64,000 bases of DNA from Rhizobium sophorae (GCF_013087515.1 NZ_JABFCN010000045.1:186001-250000), one strand, 5' to 3'. Counted from the stretch's first letter, positions 50,891 to 60,711 are shown. The notes: generated by a model from the sequence alone, not told the origin. Numbers and translations: made by a program.

Positions 50891-51364
50891 GTGGAAATTC
50901 TTGCGATCGTGAAGACAAATCGTTTCATGGAGATGGCGCTCGAAGAAGCGCGTGCCGCCGGAGAACGCGGCGAGGTGCCAATCGGCGCCGTGGTCGTTGT
51001 CGACGATATTGCCGTCTCACGCTCCGGAAACCGCACGCGGGAGCTCAAAGACGTGACTGCGCATGCCGAAATCGCCGCGATCCGGCTCGCCTGCGAAGCG
51101 ATCGGACAGGAACGTCTTGTCGGCGCCGATCTCTACGTGACGCTGGAGCCTTGCACCATGTGCGCGGCAGCCATCTCGTTTGCGCGTATCCGCAGGCTCT
51201 ATTACGGCGCCGAGGACCCGAAGGGCGGCGCCGTCGACAATGGCGTGCGGTTCTATGGGCAGCCGACCTGCCACCACGCCCCGGAGGTCTATTCCGGCTT
51301 CAACGAGGTCCAATCGGCCGATCTGCTGCGAAGGTTCTTTTCGCAAAGGAGAGAGGCGCCGTAA
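50891..51364 (+). CDS. tadA: tRNA adenosine(34) deaminase
   Basis: A 157-residue zinc deaminase that makes inosine at A34 of tRNA(Arg). The zinc motifs THAEIAAI (HAE) and PCTMC (PCxxC) are intact, with VPIGAVVV and YYGAEDPKGGA also typical. The GTG at 50891 begins the open frame; GTG 50909 (MVKTNRF) or ATG 50927 are equally possible and fit the family's usual N-terminus. It is divergent from the rluB gene. Confidence 0.93.
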   Translation: MEILAIVKTNRFMEMALEEARAAGERGEVPIGAVVVVDDIAVSRSGNRTRELKDVTAHAEIAAIRLACEAIGQERLVGADLYVTLEPCTMCAAAISFARIRRLYYGAEDPKGGAVDNGVRFYGQPTCHHAPEVYSGFNEVQSADLLRRFFSQRREAP

Positions 51365-51413
51365 TTCGCAGCGCCGGTGCACGGCGCCGTCATCCTTGTC
51401 GGCGGCGATAAAG

Positions 51414-52043
51414 CTATTGCAGGAAGTTCCACCACTGCTTGCCGGTGTTGGCGACCGCTGCTTCCTTCTTGCGCTTCTTCTGCTTCTTGAGCTCGGGCTC
51501 GCCGACATCATCGAGCTTTGCCGGATCGTCGACGGTGCGGTAGCCGGTCGGCGGATCCGATATATAGCGGCGCTGGTCGACATAGGAGCCCTTCTGCAGG
51601 GCACGGGCTTCACGATAAGCCTTGGTCTGGGCTTCCGTCGTGCGCCGGCCGCCTTCGATCGCAGAGCTGGCGAGCGGCGAGCGGTAATTCGGATTGTCCG
51701 AATTCGCGTCGGCCTCCGAAACGAGACGAGCACGCGTCTCCTCCGGCGATTCAAGCCATTGCGGATTGTCCTTGTTGGCAACCGTCTGCTGCGGCGCAAC
51801 GAGGGTCTCCTTCTGCGCCTGAGCCGGCAGCACCAGCGTCGGACGCGGCGTGTACTTGACGCCCTTGTTCTTCGGGTCCGGGCCGGTCAACGACACGGAT
51901 TGGCCGAGATCGTCGGTCAACTGTTCCATGGCGGTCTTGTCGGTGCCGTAGGTCGGGCTACTGGCGCAACCGGACACCAGGGAACATCCCGCCACTACAA
52001 CAGACAGGCAGGCGCCCATACGGAACCAATGCGTCGCTAACAT
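51414..52043 (-). CDS. Exported lipoprotein, function unknown
   Basis: A 209-residue protein with a lipobox-type signal (VVAGCSLVSGC, the acylated Cys near residue 26) and a charged, mostly disordered mature part, with a Lys-rich KKQKKRKKEA stretch and ending NTGKQWWNFLQ. The Met at 52043 was preferred over 52082 because it places a normal lipoprotein signal at the start. It follows ileS on the same strand, 133 bp downstream. I do not recognise the family. Confidence 0.75.
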   Translation of the reverse strand: MLATHWFRMGACLSVVVAGCSLVSGCASSPTYGTDKTAMEQLTDDLGQSVSLTGPDPKNKGVKYTPRPTLVLPAQAQKETLVAPQQTVANKDNPQWLESPEETRARLVSEADANSDNPNYRSPLASSAIEGGRRTTEAQTKAYREARALQKGSYVDQRRYISDPPTGYRTVDDPAKLDDVGEPELKKQKKRKKEAAVANTGKQWWNFLQ

Positions 52044-52176
52044 GAAAACCCTTCCAGCCCTGCCGGTGCAATCGTCGCCCAACCGGACAACCGTCCCCCT
52101 GACGCAAAAATCCGGCCATTTTCAGGCAGCTTTTACCGGATGAACCGCGAAAGCGCAATTCACCCGGCAATATTCT

Positions 52177-55068
52177 TCACTTGAGCGCGGCAAGTTCGCG
52201 AAGTGCAGCAGCGTCGCGAGCCGAAACATCGGGATAGTCAGGATCGGAACCGACATCCCTGGTGATGCGCCAGGAGCGGGCACATTTCTCACCCTCGGCA
52301 AGCTTCGGTACGACGCTGACCTGAGGCACCTCCGCCAGGCGGAAGGCATCCGCCGGTCCTTCGCCGGCCTTGATCTCGATTGCCGAGGTGATGCAAACCT
52401 CGGTGAAGTCCTGGCCTTCCAGAGCCTTCAGCAGTTCCGGATCGGCGATATGAACGACAGGAGCCGCTTCCAGCGAGGAGCCGATGCGCTTGTCCTTGCG
52501 TTCGATTTCCAGGGCGCCGGTCACGACCGAACGCACCGCGCGGATCTTCTTCCACTTCTCGGCCAAGGCGTCGTTGCGCCATTCCTTCGCGACCGGGGCA
52601 AACTGCTCCAGATGCACGGAAACGGCGGACGGATTGCGCGACAGCCAGGCCTCCTCGGTGGTAAAGGGCAGCATCGGGGCAAGCCATGTCACCATGCAAT
52701 CGAAGATCTGGCGGATGACGTGCAGGCTGGCGCGCCGGCGCAGGCTCGACGGCGCGTCGCAATAGAGCGCATCCTTGCGGACATCGAAATAGAAGGCCGA
52801 CAGCTCGACATTGGCGAAATCGATCAGCGCGCGGGCGATCTTCTTGAAGTCGAAGGCATCGTAGTTCTCGCGCACCAGCTCGTCGAGCTCGGCCAACCGG
52901 TGCAGCATCAGTTGCTCCAGTTCCGGCAGGTCGGCGAGAGCAATGACCTCGCCCTTGTCGTGGGCGAGCGTGCCGAGCATCCAGCGGATGGTGTTGCGCA
53001 GCTTGCGATAGGCATCGACATTGGTCTGGATGATCGTCTTGCCGACGCGCAGGTCGTCGGCATAATCCGAGGTCATGACCCAGAGGCGCAGGATATCGGC
53101 GCCGGCGTCCTTCATCACTTCCTGTGGTGCGGTGACGTTGCCCTTCGACTTCGACATCTTCTCGCCCTTCTCGTCCATGGTGAAACCATGGGTGAGGACG
53201 GCGTTGTAAGGCGCACGGCCGCGGGTGGCCGCCGATTCCAGCAGCGAAGAATGGAACCAGCCGCGATGCTGGTCGGAACCTTCGAGATAAAGGTCGGCCG
53301 GCCACTTCAGGTCCGGGCGGTCTTCGAGCGTGAAGGTGTGCGTCGAGCCAGAGTCGAACCAGACGTCGAGGATATCCATGACCTGGGTCCAGCGGGAATG
53401 GTCGTGGTCATTGCCGAGGAAGCGCTCCTTGGCGCCTTCGGCAAACCAGGCATCGGCGCCCTCATGTTCGAAGGCTTCGAGGATGCGGGCATTGACGGCC
53501 TCATCGACCAGGACTTCGCCCTCATCGTCGGCAAAGACGGCGATCGGCACGCCCCATGCCCTTTGACGGGAAAGTACCCAGTCCGGACGGCCCTCGATCA
53601 TGGCGCGCAGGCGGTTCTGGCCGGCGGCGGGCACGAAGCGCGTATCGTCGATCGCACCCAGCGCGCGCGAACGCAGCGTCGTGCCGTCGGCAAGGGTCTT
53701 GTCCATATAGACAAACCATTGCGGCGTGTTGCGGAAGATGACCGGCTTCTTCGACCGCCAGGAATGCGGATACTGGTGCTTCAGACGGCCGCGGGCAAAG
53801 AGCGCGCCGCGGGCGATCAGCTCCCTGATGACACGGTCGTTGGCATCGCCCTTCTTGCCGTTATCGTCGATGACGCGGGCCCCCTCGAAGCCGGGGGCGT
53901 CGGCGGTATAGAAGCCGCCGTCGTCGACCGGAAACGGGATCTTGGTGTCGATGCCGCGGGCCTCAAGCGTGCGGGCAGCCGACATCCAGGCATCGAAGTC
54001 TTCGCGGCCGTGGCTGGGTGCGGTGTGGACGAAGCCTGTACCGGCATCGTCGGTGACGTGATCACCGTCGAGCAGCGGCACGAGGAATTCATAGCCGCCG
54101 TCGAGACCCTTGAAGGGATGCGCGCAGGTCATCGCTGCGAAGTCGGCCGCAGAGACATCGCTCAAGCGCTTGTACTGCAGCTTGGCCTTGGCGAAGGATT
54201 CCTCGGCCAGCTTATCGGCAAAGATCAGCTTTTCGCCCGGACGCGGACCAAAATCGTTCTCGGCGGCCGTTACCTCGTAGAGACCGTAGGAGACACGCGC
54301 GGAAAAGGAGACCGCGCGGTTGCCGGGGATCGTCCAGGGCGTGGTCGTCCAGATGACCACGAACGCATCCTTGAGCGCGACTGGGCCTTCGACCACCGGG
54401 AATTTCACCCAGATCGTGTCGCTCTCATAGTCCTGGTATTCGACCTCGGCCTCGGCCAGCGCCGTGCGTTCGACGACCGACCACATGATCGGCTTGGAGC
54501 CGCGATAAAGCTGACCGCTGGCGGCGATCTTCAAGAGTTCGCCGGCGATGCGCGATTCCGCGTGAAAATTCATCGTCGTGTAGGGATTGTCGAAGTCACC
54601 CTCGATGCCGAGGCGCTTGAACTCGTCCGCCTGGACCTTGATCCAGCCGGCGGCGAATTCACGGCATTCCCGGCGGAATTCGTTGACCGGGACCTCGTCC
54701 TTGTTCTTGCCCTTCTCGCGGTACTTCTCCTCGATCTTCCATTCGATCGGCAGGCCGTGGCAATCCCAGCCGGGCACGTAGTTGGCGTCATAGCCGCGCA
54801 TCTGGAACGAACGGTTGATGACGTCCTTGAGGATCTTGTTCAGCGCGTGGCCGATATGGATGTTGCCGTTGGCATAGGGCGGGCCGTCGTGAAGGACGAA
54901 TTTCTCGCGGCCGGCGGAGGAAGCACGCAGTTTCTTGTAGAGACCCATCTCCTGCCAGCGCTTGACGAGTTCCGGTTCCTTCTGCGGCAGGCCGGCGCGC
55001 ATGGGAAAATCGGTCTCGGGCAAATAGAGGGTCTTCGAATAGTCGATCTTTTCGGCTGTGTCGGTCAT
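52177..55068 (-). CDS. ileS: Isoleucyl-tRNA synthetase
   Basis: A 963-residue class Ia synthetase. The HIGH motif is in NIHIGHALNKILKD and KMSKS in GEKMSKSKGNVTA. The editing domain lies between them, and the C-terminal zinc region ends with the SARDAAALRELAALK tail. The ATG at 55068 (MTDTAEKIDYSKTLYLPETD) fits the family start better than 55155. A long antisense frame over it is a GC artefact. A terminator of ribF lies just upstream. Confidence 0.96.
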   Translation of the reverse strand: MTDTAEKIDYSKTLYLPETDFPMRAGLPQKEPELVKRWQEMGLYKKLRASSAGREKFVLHDGPPYANGNIHIGHALNKILKDVINRSFQMRGYDANYVPGWDCHGLPIEWKIEEKYREKGKNKDEVPVNEFRRECREFAAGWIKVQADEFKRLGIEGDFDNPYTTMNFHAESRIAGELLKIAASGQLYRGSKPIMWSVVERTALAEAEVEYQDYESDTIWVKFPVVEGPVALKDAFVVIWTTTPWTIPGNRAVSFSARVSYGLYEVTAAENDFGPRPGEKLIFADKLAEESFAKAKLQYKRLSDVSAADFAAMTCAHPFKGLDGGYEFLVPLLDGDHVTDDAGTGFVHTAPSHGREDFDAWMSAARTLEARGIDTKIPFPVDDGGFYTADAPGFEGARVIDDNGKKGDANDRVIRELIARGALFARGRLKHQYPHSWRSKKPVIFRNTPQWFVYMDKTLADGTTLRSRALGAIDDTRFVPAAGQNRLRAMIEGRPDWVLSRQRAWGVPIAVFADDEGEVLVDEAVNARILEAFEHEGADAWFAEGAKERFLGNDHDHSRWTQVMDILDVWFDSGSTHTFTLEDRPDLKWPADLYLEGSDQHRGWFHSSLLESAATRGRAPYNAVLTHGFTMDEKGEKMSKSKGNVTAPQEVMKDAGADILRLWVMTSDYADDLRVGKTIIQTNVDAYRKLRNTIRWMLGTLAHDKGEVIALADLPELEQLMLHRLAELDELVRENYDAFDFKKIARALIDFANVELSAFYFDVRKDALYCDAPSSLRRRASLHVIRQIFDCMVTWLAPMLPFTTEEAWLSRNPSAVSVHLEQFAPVAKEWRNDALAEKWKKIRAVRSVVTGALEIERKDKRIGSSLEAAPVVHIADPELLKALEGQDFTEVCITSAIEIKAGEGPADAFRLAEVPQVSVVPKLAEGEKCARSWRITRDVGSDPDYPDVSARDAAALRELAALK

Positions 55069-55152
55069 GTCTGACAATCGTTTTCTGGCGGCCCAGAAAG
55101 GGGCGCAACGGGCGTGAAATAGCTGGTGACGGAAGCGCTCGTATCCAAGCGC

Positions 55153-55197
55153 CAAAAACCCGGACCTTCCGGCCGCTTAGCGCGCGCGGAAGGCCGG
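55153..55197 (-). terminator. Rho-independent terminator of ribF
   Basis: CCTTCCG (55165-55171) pairs with CGGAAGG (55187-55193), extended by CCGG/CCGG (55160-55163, 55194-55197). Read on the minus strand it ends in GTTTTTGG (55158-55154). It separates ribF from ileS. Confidence 0.55.
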
Positions 55198-55355
55198 GCC
55201 GATAATTCGCATCATCATTGCCAGCCGATATTTCGTCATCGCGCCGGTTCATAGGCGTTTTTGCCGGGAAAAGGAAGAGAAGAATTCGCTGCCCGCGATC
55301 GGCATCAACGGCTGGAATTGCCGGTGTCCCAGCGACAGCCGCACTCAAGGCGACC

Positions 55356-56339
55356 TCAGGAAAAGCACAGTTTCCCATCAAGAGCGCCGAGTGGTTTAAC
55401 ACCCGCAAGCAGCGCCCTCGCCTCTTCCTCATCGCGTTTGATCTGGGCGACGAGCGGGTCCAGGCCGTCGAATTTCAGTTCGGGGCGGAGATAGCCGAAG
55501 AACGAGACGGAGCAGAGCTCACCGTAGAGATCGCCGCTGAAATCGAAAAGATAGGTTTCGAGCAGCGGCGCGCCGTTTTCCGTCACCGTCGGGCGGCGGC
55601 CGTAGCTTGCGACGGCATCGTGGAGCGTACCGTCCTGACGGCGGAAGCGAACGGCGTAGATGCCGGCGGCAAGATCGACCTCCGGCGGCAGGCGCATGTT
55701 GGCCGTGGGAAAACCCAGCTGCCGGCCGAGCTTTTCGCCGTCGATCACCTCGGCTTCCACCGTATAGCGATAACCGAGCATGCCGGCGACTTCGCTGACA
55801 TTGCCCTCCTTCAGCAGCGCGCGGATATGGCTTGAAGAGACGACATCGGCGTTTTCGTCGCGGAAAGCATCGATCAGGGTGACGCCGAAGCCGTAGGTAT
55901 GGCCGGCATTCATCAGGAAGGCCGGACCGCCCTCGCGGCCGCGGCCGAAATGGAAATCGAAGCCGGTGACGACTTCGGAGGCGCCGAGCCAATCCTTGAG
56001 GATCGAATGGATGAAATCATCGGCCGAGCGCTGCGAGAATTCGTAATCGAAGGGATATTCGATGACGGCGCTGAAGCCCAGCGTTTCCAGGATGCGGGCC
56101 TTCAGCGGCGCCGGCGTCAAGCGGAAGACCGGCGCCTGCGGCCGGAAGACCGTGCGCGGATGCGGCTCGAAGGTCAGCACCAAAGCGGGGATGCCGCGCG
56201 CCTTGGAGATTTCGAGCGCCCGGCTCAGCACCGATTGATGGCCGCGGTGCACGCCGTCGAAATTGCCGATGGCAATGACGCCGCCCTTCAGATGGGCGGG
56301 CAAGGGTTCCCGGGTTTCATTGCGGTGGAAGACGGTCAT
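55356..56339 (-). CDS. ribF: Bifunctional riboflavin kinase / FMN adenylyltransferase
   Basis: A 327-residue two-domain enzyme that makes FMN and then FAD. The N-terminal adenylyltransferase shows GNFDGVHRGHQ and FGRGREGGPAFL. The C-terminal riboflavin kinase shows KLGRQLGFPTANM with the Thr/Asn site. The ATG at 56339 (MTVFHRNETR) is preferred to 56357. It is preceded by a HAD hydrolase gene, 30 bp away, on the same strand. Confidence 0.95.
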   Translation of the reverse strand: MTVFHRNETREPLPAHLKGGVIAIGNFDGVHRGHQSVLSRALEISKARGIPALVLTFEPHPRTVFRPQAPVFRLTPAPLKARILETLGFSAVIEYPFDYEFSQRSADDFIHSILKDWLGASEVVTGFDFHFGRGREGGPAFLMNAGHTYGFGVTLIDAFRDENADVVSSSHIRALLKEGNVSEVAGMLGYRYTVEAEVIDGEKLGRQLGFPTANMRLPPEVDLAAGIYAVRFRRQDGTLHDAVASYGRRPTVTENGAPLLETYLFDFSGDLYGELCSVSFFGYLRPELKFDGLDPLVAQIKRDEEEARALLAGVKPLGALDGKLCFS

Positions 56340-56369
56340 CGGCTGGCTTCTCTTCATGCAGGCGTGTCT

Positions 56370-57218
56370 TCATGCAAGGCGGGGCATCCACCACTTCGGC
56401 GCGGCGTTTTCCCGTTCGAGATAGGCGTTGAGGATCGCCTCGTCGGTCTCGCCGTTGAGGGTATATTCCTTGGCGTGGATACCGCCGCTGATGTAGAGGA
56501 GGTCGAGGCGGTAATTCAAGGCGCCGCGCACATCGGTCGGCATGCCGTCGCCGATCGCCAGCACGCGCTCGACCGGGAAATCGCCGCGAAGCTCGCGGGC
56601 AGCCGCAAGCGTCGCCTCGTAGATCGGCCGATGCGGTTTGCCGGCGATGCGGGTTTTTCCGCCAAGCTGCTCATAATAGGCGGCCATGGCGCCGGCGCAG
56701 GGGATGATGCGATGGCCGCGCTCGACAATGAGGTCGGGATTGGCGCAGATCATCGGCACGTCGCGGGCTTTGAAATCGAGAAGCATGTCGGTGTAATCCT
56801 CCGGCTTCTCCGTCTCGTCGTCGAAAAAGCCGGTGCAGACGAGCGATTGCGCTTCGCCGGCCGGCCGGCGCTCGACGCCAATGCCTTCGAGCAGCGCCTT
56901 GTCGCGCTCGGGGCCGAGCAGAAAGACGGTCTTCGGCCCTTCGGCGATCAACCCGCGCGTGACGTCTCCCGAAGTGACGATCCTGTCATAGGCGCTGTCG
57001 GGAACGCCGATCTGGCGCAGCTGCTCGACCACCTGCCAGGAAAGGCGCGGCGAATTGGTGATGAGGACGACGGCGAGGCCGCTTTCGCGTGCCGCTTCAA
57101 GGGCTGTGGCCGCCTTCGGGAACGGATCGACGCCGTTGTGAACGACGCCCCAGACATCGCAGAGCACCACATCATAGTGACCTGATATCTCCGAGAAGTT
57201 TTCTATCCGCTTGGCCAT
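56370..57218 (-). CDS. HAD hydrolase, TIGR01459-type
   Basis: A 282-residue HAD-IIA hydrolase. The motif VVLCDVWGVVHNGVDPFP carries the nucleophile Asp; LITNSPR and the C-terminal AIGDGMPTDVRGA are motifs II and IV. It resembles the NagD-like TIGR01459 family common in alphaproteobacteria. The start at 57218 (MAKRIENFSE) is preferred to 57278. It is divergent from groESL and precedes ribF. Substrate unknown. Confidence 0.9.
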   Translation of the reverse strand: MAKRIENFSEISGHYDVVLCDVWGVVHNGVDPFPKAATALEAARESGLAVVLITNSPRLSWQVVEQLRQIGVPDSAYDRIVTSGDVTRGLIAEGPKTVFLLGPERDKALLEGIGVERRPAGEAQSLVCTGFFDDETEKPEDYTDMLLDFKARDVPMICANPDLIVERGHRIIPCAGAMAAYYEQLGGKTRIAGKPHRPIYEATLAAARELRGDFPVERVLAIGDGMPTDVRGALNYRLDLLYISGGIHAKEYTLNGETDEAILNAYLERENAAPKWWMPRLA

Positions 57219-57531
57219 TCCGATTTCCCGATTTGCTTCAGTCACCGGTGACATTGCAAAGGCGCAAGACGATGGCAAGGCATTTTCTTCGCTGCCGGGC
57301 CAATGCGAGAAGCTTGAACGGCGATCCGGCGGAGCGGAAGGGCAAAGGGTTTTGACGATTATCGCGAAGCGGTAGATCGCCGGCGGCGGACGAGTTCGGC
57401 AAAGTTCGGCTGCTCCGCCCGGGGTTTCGGCCGCAATCTCCGACTATTCTCCGGCCTCTTCACAATTCCGGCACAAAAATTCGTGATTGCTCTCATTGAC
57501 TCCTCTCGGAGCCATCCCTAAATGCTCGTCG

Positions 57532-57558
57532 CTAGCACTCACCGCAAGGGAGTGCTAA
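57532..57558 (+). promoter_or_regulatory. CIRCE element (HrcA operator) upstream of groESL
   Basis: CTAGCACTC (57532-57540), 9-bp spacer, GAGTGCTAA (57550-57558). It matches the canonical CIRCE arms apart from the first base. HrcA bound here represses groE until heat stress. A possible promoter is TTGACT (57496-57501) with CTAAAT (57518-57523) just upstream. Confidence 0.9.
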
Positions 57559-57616
57559 CATCTATCCATGTGGACCACTCCGGTCCGCGAATGTCATTCG
57601 ATCGAGGGATTAGACA

Positions 57617-57913
57617 ATGGCAAGCACCAACTTCCGCCCCCTTCACGACCGCGTCGTTGTTCGCCGCGTTGAGTCCGAAGCCAAGACCAAGGGCGGCATC
57701 ATCATTCCCGATACCGCCAAGGAAAAGCCGCAGGAAGGCGAAATCGTCGCCGTCGGCTCCGGCGCGCGCGATGAGTCCGGCAAGGTCGTCGCACTCGACG
57801 TCAAGGCTGGCGACCGCATCCTGTTCGGCAAGTGGTCCGGCACCGAAGTCAAGATCGACGGCGAAGACCTTCTGATCATGAAGGAAGCCGACATCATGGG
57901 CATCATCGGCTGA
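57617..57913 (+). CDS. groES: Co-chaperonin GroES
   Basis: A 98-residue GroES that caps the GroEL cage. The mobile-loop stretch is near SEAKTKGGIIIPDTAKEKP, and GDRILFGKWSGTEVKIDGED and the MKEADIMGII end are typical. It is the first gene of the groESL operon, 58 bp after the CIRCE element, and groEL follows after 72 bp. Confidence 0.97.
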   Translation: MASTNFRPLHDRVVVRRVESEAKTKGGIIIPDTAKEKPQEGEIVAVGSGARDESGKVVALDVKAGDRILFGKWSGTEVKIDGEDLLIMKEADIMGIIG

Positions 57914-57985
57914 TCGGCCGACCTGCTTTCCCGAAATGGCTGACGGGCCTTTTGCCCGAACAACTCGAATTCAGGAGTTAAGAAT

Positions 57986-59626
57986 ATGGCATCTAAAGAA
58001 ATCAAGTTTGGCCGCACCGCGCGCGAAAAGATGCTGCGCGGCGTCGACATTCTCGCCGATGCAGTGAAGGTCACGCTCGGCCCGAAGGGCCGTAACGTCA
58101 TCATCGACAAGTCCTTCGGCGCGCCGCGCATCACCAAGGACGGCGTTTCGGTCGCCAAGGAAATCGAACTCGAAGACAAGTTCGAAAACATGGGCGCCCA
58201 GATGGTCCGCGAAGTTGCTTCGAAGACCAACGACATCGCCGGCGACGGCACCACGACGGCTACCGTTCTTGCCCAGGCCATCGTTCGCGAAGGCAACAAG
58301 GCCGTTGCAGCCGGCATGAACCCGATGGACCTGAAGCGCGGCATCGACCTTGCTGTCGCCGACGTCGTGAAGGATCTCCAGGCCAAGGCCAAGAAGATCT
58401 CGACTTCGGAAGAAGTTGCACAGGTCGGCACGATTTCGGCAAATGGCGACAAGCAGGTCGGTCTCGACATTGCTGAAGCCATGCAGAAGGTCGGCAACGA
58501 AGGCGTCATCACGGTTGAAGAAGCCAAGACCGCCGAAACCGAACTCGAAGTCGTCGAAGGCATGCAGTTCGACCGCGGCTACCTCAGCCCCTACTTCGTG
58601 ACCAACCCGGAAAAGATGATCGCCGACCTCGAAGACGTCTTCATTCTCCTTCACGAGAAGAAGCTCTCGAACCTGCAGTCGATGCTCCCGGTTCTCGAAG
58701 CCGTCGTTCAGACCGGCAAGCCGCTCCTCATCGTCGCTGAAGACGTCGAAGGCGAAGCCCTCGCAACGCTCGTCGTCAACAAGCTGCGCGGCGGCCTGAA
58801 GATTGCTGCCGTCAAGGCTCCTGGCTTCGGCGACCGTCGCAAGGCCATGCTCGAAGACATCGCCATCCTGACGGGCGGCACTGTCATCTCCGAAGACCTC
58901 GGCATCAAGCTCGAATCCGTCACGCTCGACATGCTCGGCCGTGCCAAGAAGGTTTCGATCTCCAAGGAAAACACCACGATCGTCGACGGTTCGGGCGCCA
59001 AGACCGACATCGAAGGCCGTGTTGCCCAGATCAAGGCGCAGATCGAAGAAACCACTTCGGACTACGACCGCGAGAAGCTGCAGGAACGTCTTGCCAAGCT
59101 CGCTGGCGGCGTTGCCGTCATCCGCGTCGGCGGCTCGACGGAAGTCGAAGTGAAGGAAAAGAAGGACCGCATCGACGACGCGCTCAACGCGACCCGCGCT
59201 GCCGTTCAGGAAGGCATCGTCCCCGGCGGCGGTATCGCTCTGCTCCGCTCCTCCACCAAGATCACCGTCAAGGGTGCAAACGACGACCAGGAAGCCGGCA
59301 TCAACATCGTTCGCCGCGCCCTGCAGTCGCTCGTTCGTCAGATCGCTGAAAACGCAGGCGACGAAGCCTCGATCGTTGTCGGCAAGGTCCTCGACAAGAA
59401 CGAAGACAACTTCGGCTACAACGCCCAGACGTCCGAATATGGCGACATGATCGCCATGGGTATCGTCGACCCGCTCAAGGTCGTTCGCACGGCGCTGCAG
59501 AACGCTGCTTCTGTCGCATCGCTGCTGATCACCACCGAAGCCATGATCGCCGAACTGCCGAAGAAGGATGCCCCTGCTGGCATGCCGGGCGGCATGGGCG
59601 GAATGGGCGGAATGGACATGATGTGA
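57986..59626 (+). CDS. groEL: Chaperonin GroEL
   Basis: A 546-residue chaperonin. KVTLGPKGRNV, DGTTTATVLAQAIV and VEEAKTAETELEVVEGMQFD are intact. The C-terminus ends in the flexible GGM repeats (GMPGGMGGMGGMDMM). Length and sequence are those of a main alphaproteobacterial GroEL; rhizobia often carry several, so which one this is in the cell cannot be told from this window. Confidence 0.97.
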   Translation: MASKEIKFGRTAREKMLRGVDILADAVKVTLGPKGRNVIIDKSFGAPRITKDGVSVAKEIELEDKFENMGAQMVREVASKTNDIAGDGTTTATVLAQAIVREGNKAVAAGMNPMDLKRGIDLAVADVVKDLQAKAKKISTSEEVAQVGTISANGDKQVGLDIAEAMQKVGNEGVITVEEAKTAETELEVVEGMQFDRGYLSPYFVTNPEKMIADLEDVFILLHEKKLSNLQSMLPVLEAVVQTGKPLLIVAEDVEGEALATLVVNKLRGGLKIAAVKAPGFGDRRKAMLEDIAILTGGTVISEDLGIKLESVTLDMLGRAKKVSISKENTTIVDGSGAKTDIEGRVAQIKAQIEETTSDYDREKLQERLAKLAGGVAVIRVGGSTEVEVKEKKDRIDDALNATRAAVQEGIVPGGGIALLRSSTKITVKGANDDQEAGINIVRRALQSLVRQIAENAGDEASIVVGKVLDKNEDNFGYNAQTSEYGDMIAMGIVDPLKVVRTALQNAASVASLLITTEAMIAELPKKDAPAGMPGGMGGMGGMDMM

Positions 59627-60258
59627 TCGGCGAAAGCCATCACTGACCACCATTCCGGCATCCGGAACAGGAAGGGCGGCCCTCGGGTCGCCCTTTTCTT
59701 TTGCCCAAAGCGATTCGAGGTACGGCACAGTGATTTGCATAGCCGACGAACGCCTGCCCAGTTCCCTCTTGAGGGCCCGGGGTACGAAGCTTGCGCCAAC
59801 CTTGCGCTGCCTGCATATTTCTCAGCCTGCCGACATGCGCGAGATCGCAGTGCTGCTGCAAGATTTCCGGTCTGATGTGGAGCGAAAACATTTGCAAAGC
59901 TCTAAAAGATGATCATCCCATGCCAATTTTCGCGAAATAGACCGAAAATCCGAGCATCCGAAGAAATGAGGCCGATCCGAATACCCCTTAAAAAGCCGTT
60001 GCCGTTTGTTCAAAAGCCCCTATAAATCCGCGCTGCAATTAAAGCGCGCCCCGGCGATAATTTTTCGCCAATAGACGAGGCCGGAGCGCGGAAGGCGATA
60101 CGTGAACGTTCGGCTCGAGGGGCTCCGCTTACGGAGGCGAGGTGGCCGTGGCAATAATCGCCGGATGAAGCGCGGGCATCATGCCCGCTGCTGCGTGATC
60201 CTGTTTCTTTGTGTTTGCCGAGCGTGCGGCGGGAGCCGCATCCGAACGGGGGAACGCC
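59627..60258. other. Gene-free stretch after groEL
   Basis: After the groEL terminator I see no convincing gene. A 60-residue frame at 59730-59912 has no family-like sequence. A 17-bp palindrome GCGGGCATCATGCCCGC lies near 60172-60188. The end of the stretch carries the ribosome-binding site GGGGGAA of the next gene. Confidence 0.5.
59672..59702 (+). terminator. Rho-independent terminator of groESL
   Basis: AAGGGCG (59672-59678) pairs with CGCCCTT (59689-59695), then TTTTCTTTT. It lies 45 bp after the groEL stop. Confidence 0.8.
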
Positions 60259-60711
60259 TTGTTTAAGATCGCCAGAGCCAATGCAGCCGTCCCTTTGACA
60301 CCCGGCTCGTTTGATGACGCCAATCAAAATCACGAGATGTTGGCGCAGTTTTCCGTTTCCGAAGCCTGGACCGGAGATTTTTCGAGCGGCATGCTCCGTC
60401 TCGGCGAGTGGAGCGCGATGCTGCACGGCCTCGCCGCACAGGAATGCGGATTGCTGAGCCTGATCCGCTGCTATGATGCCAAGGACCGCAGCCACATATT
60501 GGAGCTGTTCGAGCAGGCGGCAACGCTCTGCTCCTCTTTCTGTTTTTCGACGACGATCATCATGCCGAACGGCTTTCGCCAGCCGCTCTTCTGCATGGGC
60601 GAGTCCAACGGTCTGGAAGAAAAATTCAGCGGCAGCATGGTCGGCGTCTTCATCTTTCCGCGCTTTAAGCTGGAAGGCGCAAAGCAGATCTCAAGCCGGC
60701 GACAAGGCTGA
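60259..60711 (+). CDS. Cytosolic protein of unknown function
   Basis: About 150 residues with a probable TTG start at 60259, supported by GGGGGAA at 60247-60253; the ORF is open from 60211. Features are FSVSEAWTGDFSSGML and, later, FCFSTTIIMPNGFRQPLFCMGES, a PAS-like or ligand-binding look without a clear domain. It stands alone. I do not recognise the family. Confidence 0.7.
   Translation: MFKIARANAAVPLTPGSFDDANQNHEMLAQFSVSEAWTGDFSSGMLRLGEWSAMLHGLAAQECGLLSLIRCYDAKDRSHILELFEQAATLCSSFCFSTTIIMPNGFRQPLFCMGESNGLEEKFSGSMVGVFIFPRFKLEGAKQISSRRQG

Noticed and set aside
52450..55074. An 874-codon open frame on the plus strand opposite ileS
   Set aside because: It mirrors ileS codon by codon in high-GC DNA and its product has no family-like motifs; a shadow frame.
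57971..59740. A 589-codon open frame antisense to groEL
   Set aside because: Same shadow effect; the groEL frame on the other strand is unmistakable.
59730..59912. Plus-strand frame of 60 codons after groEL
   Set aside because: No family-like sequence and no supporting start signal; likely chance.
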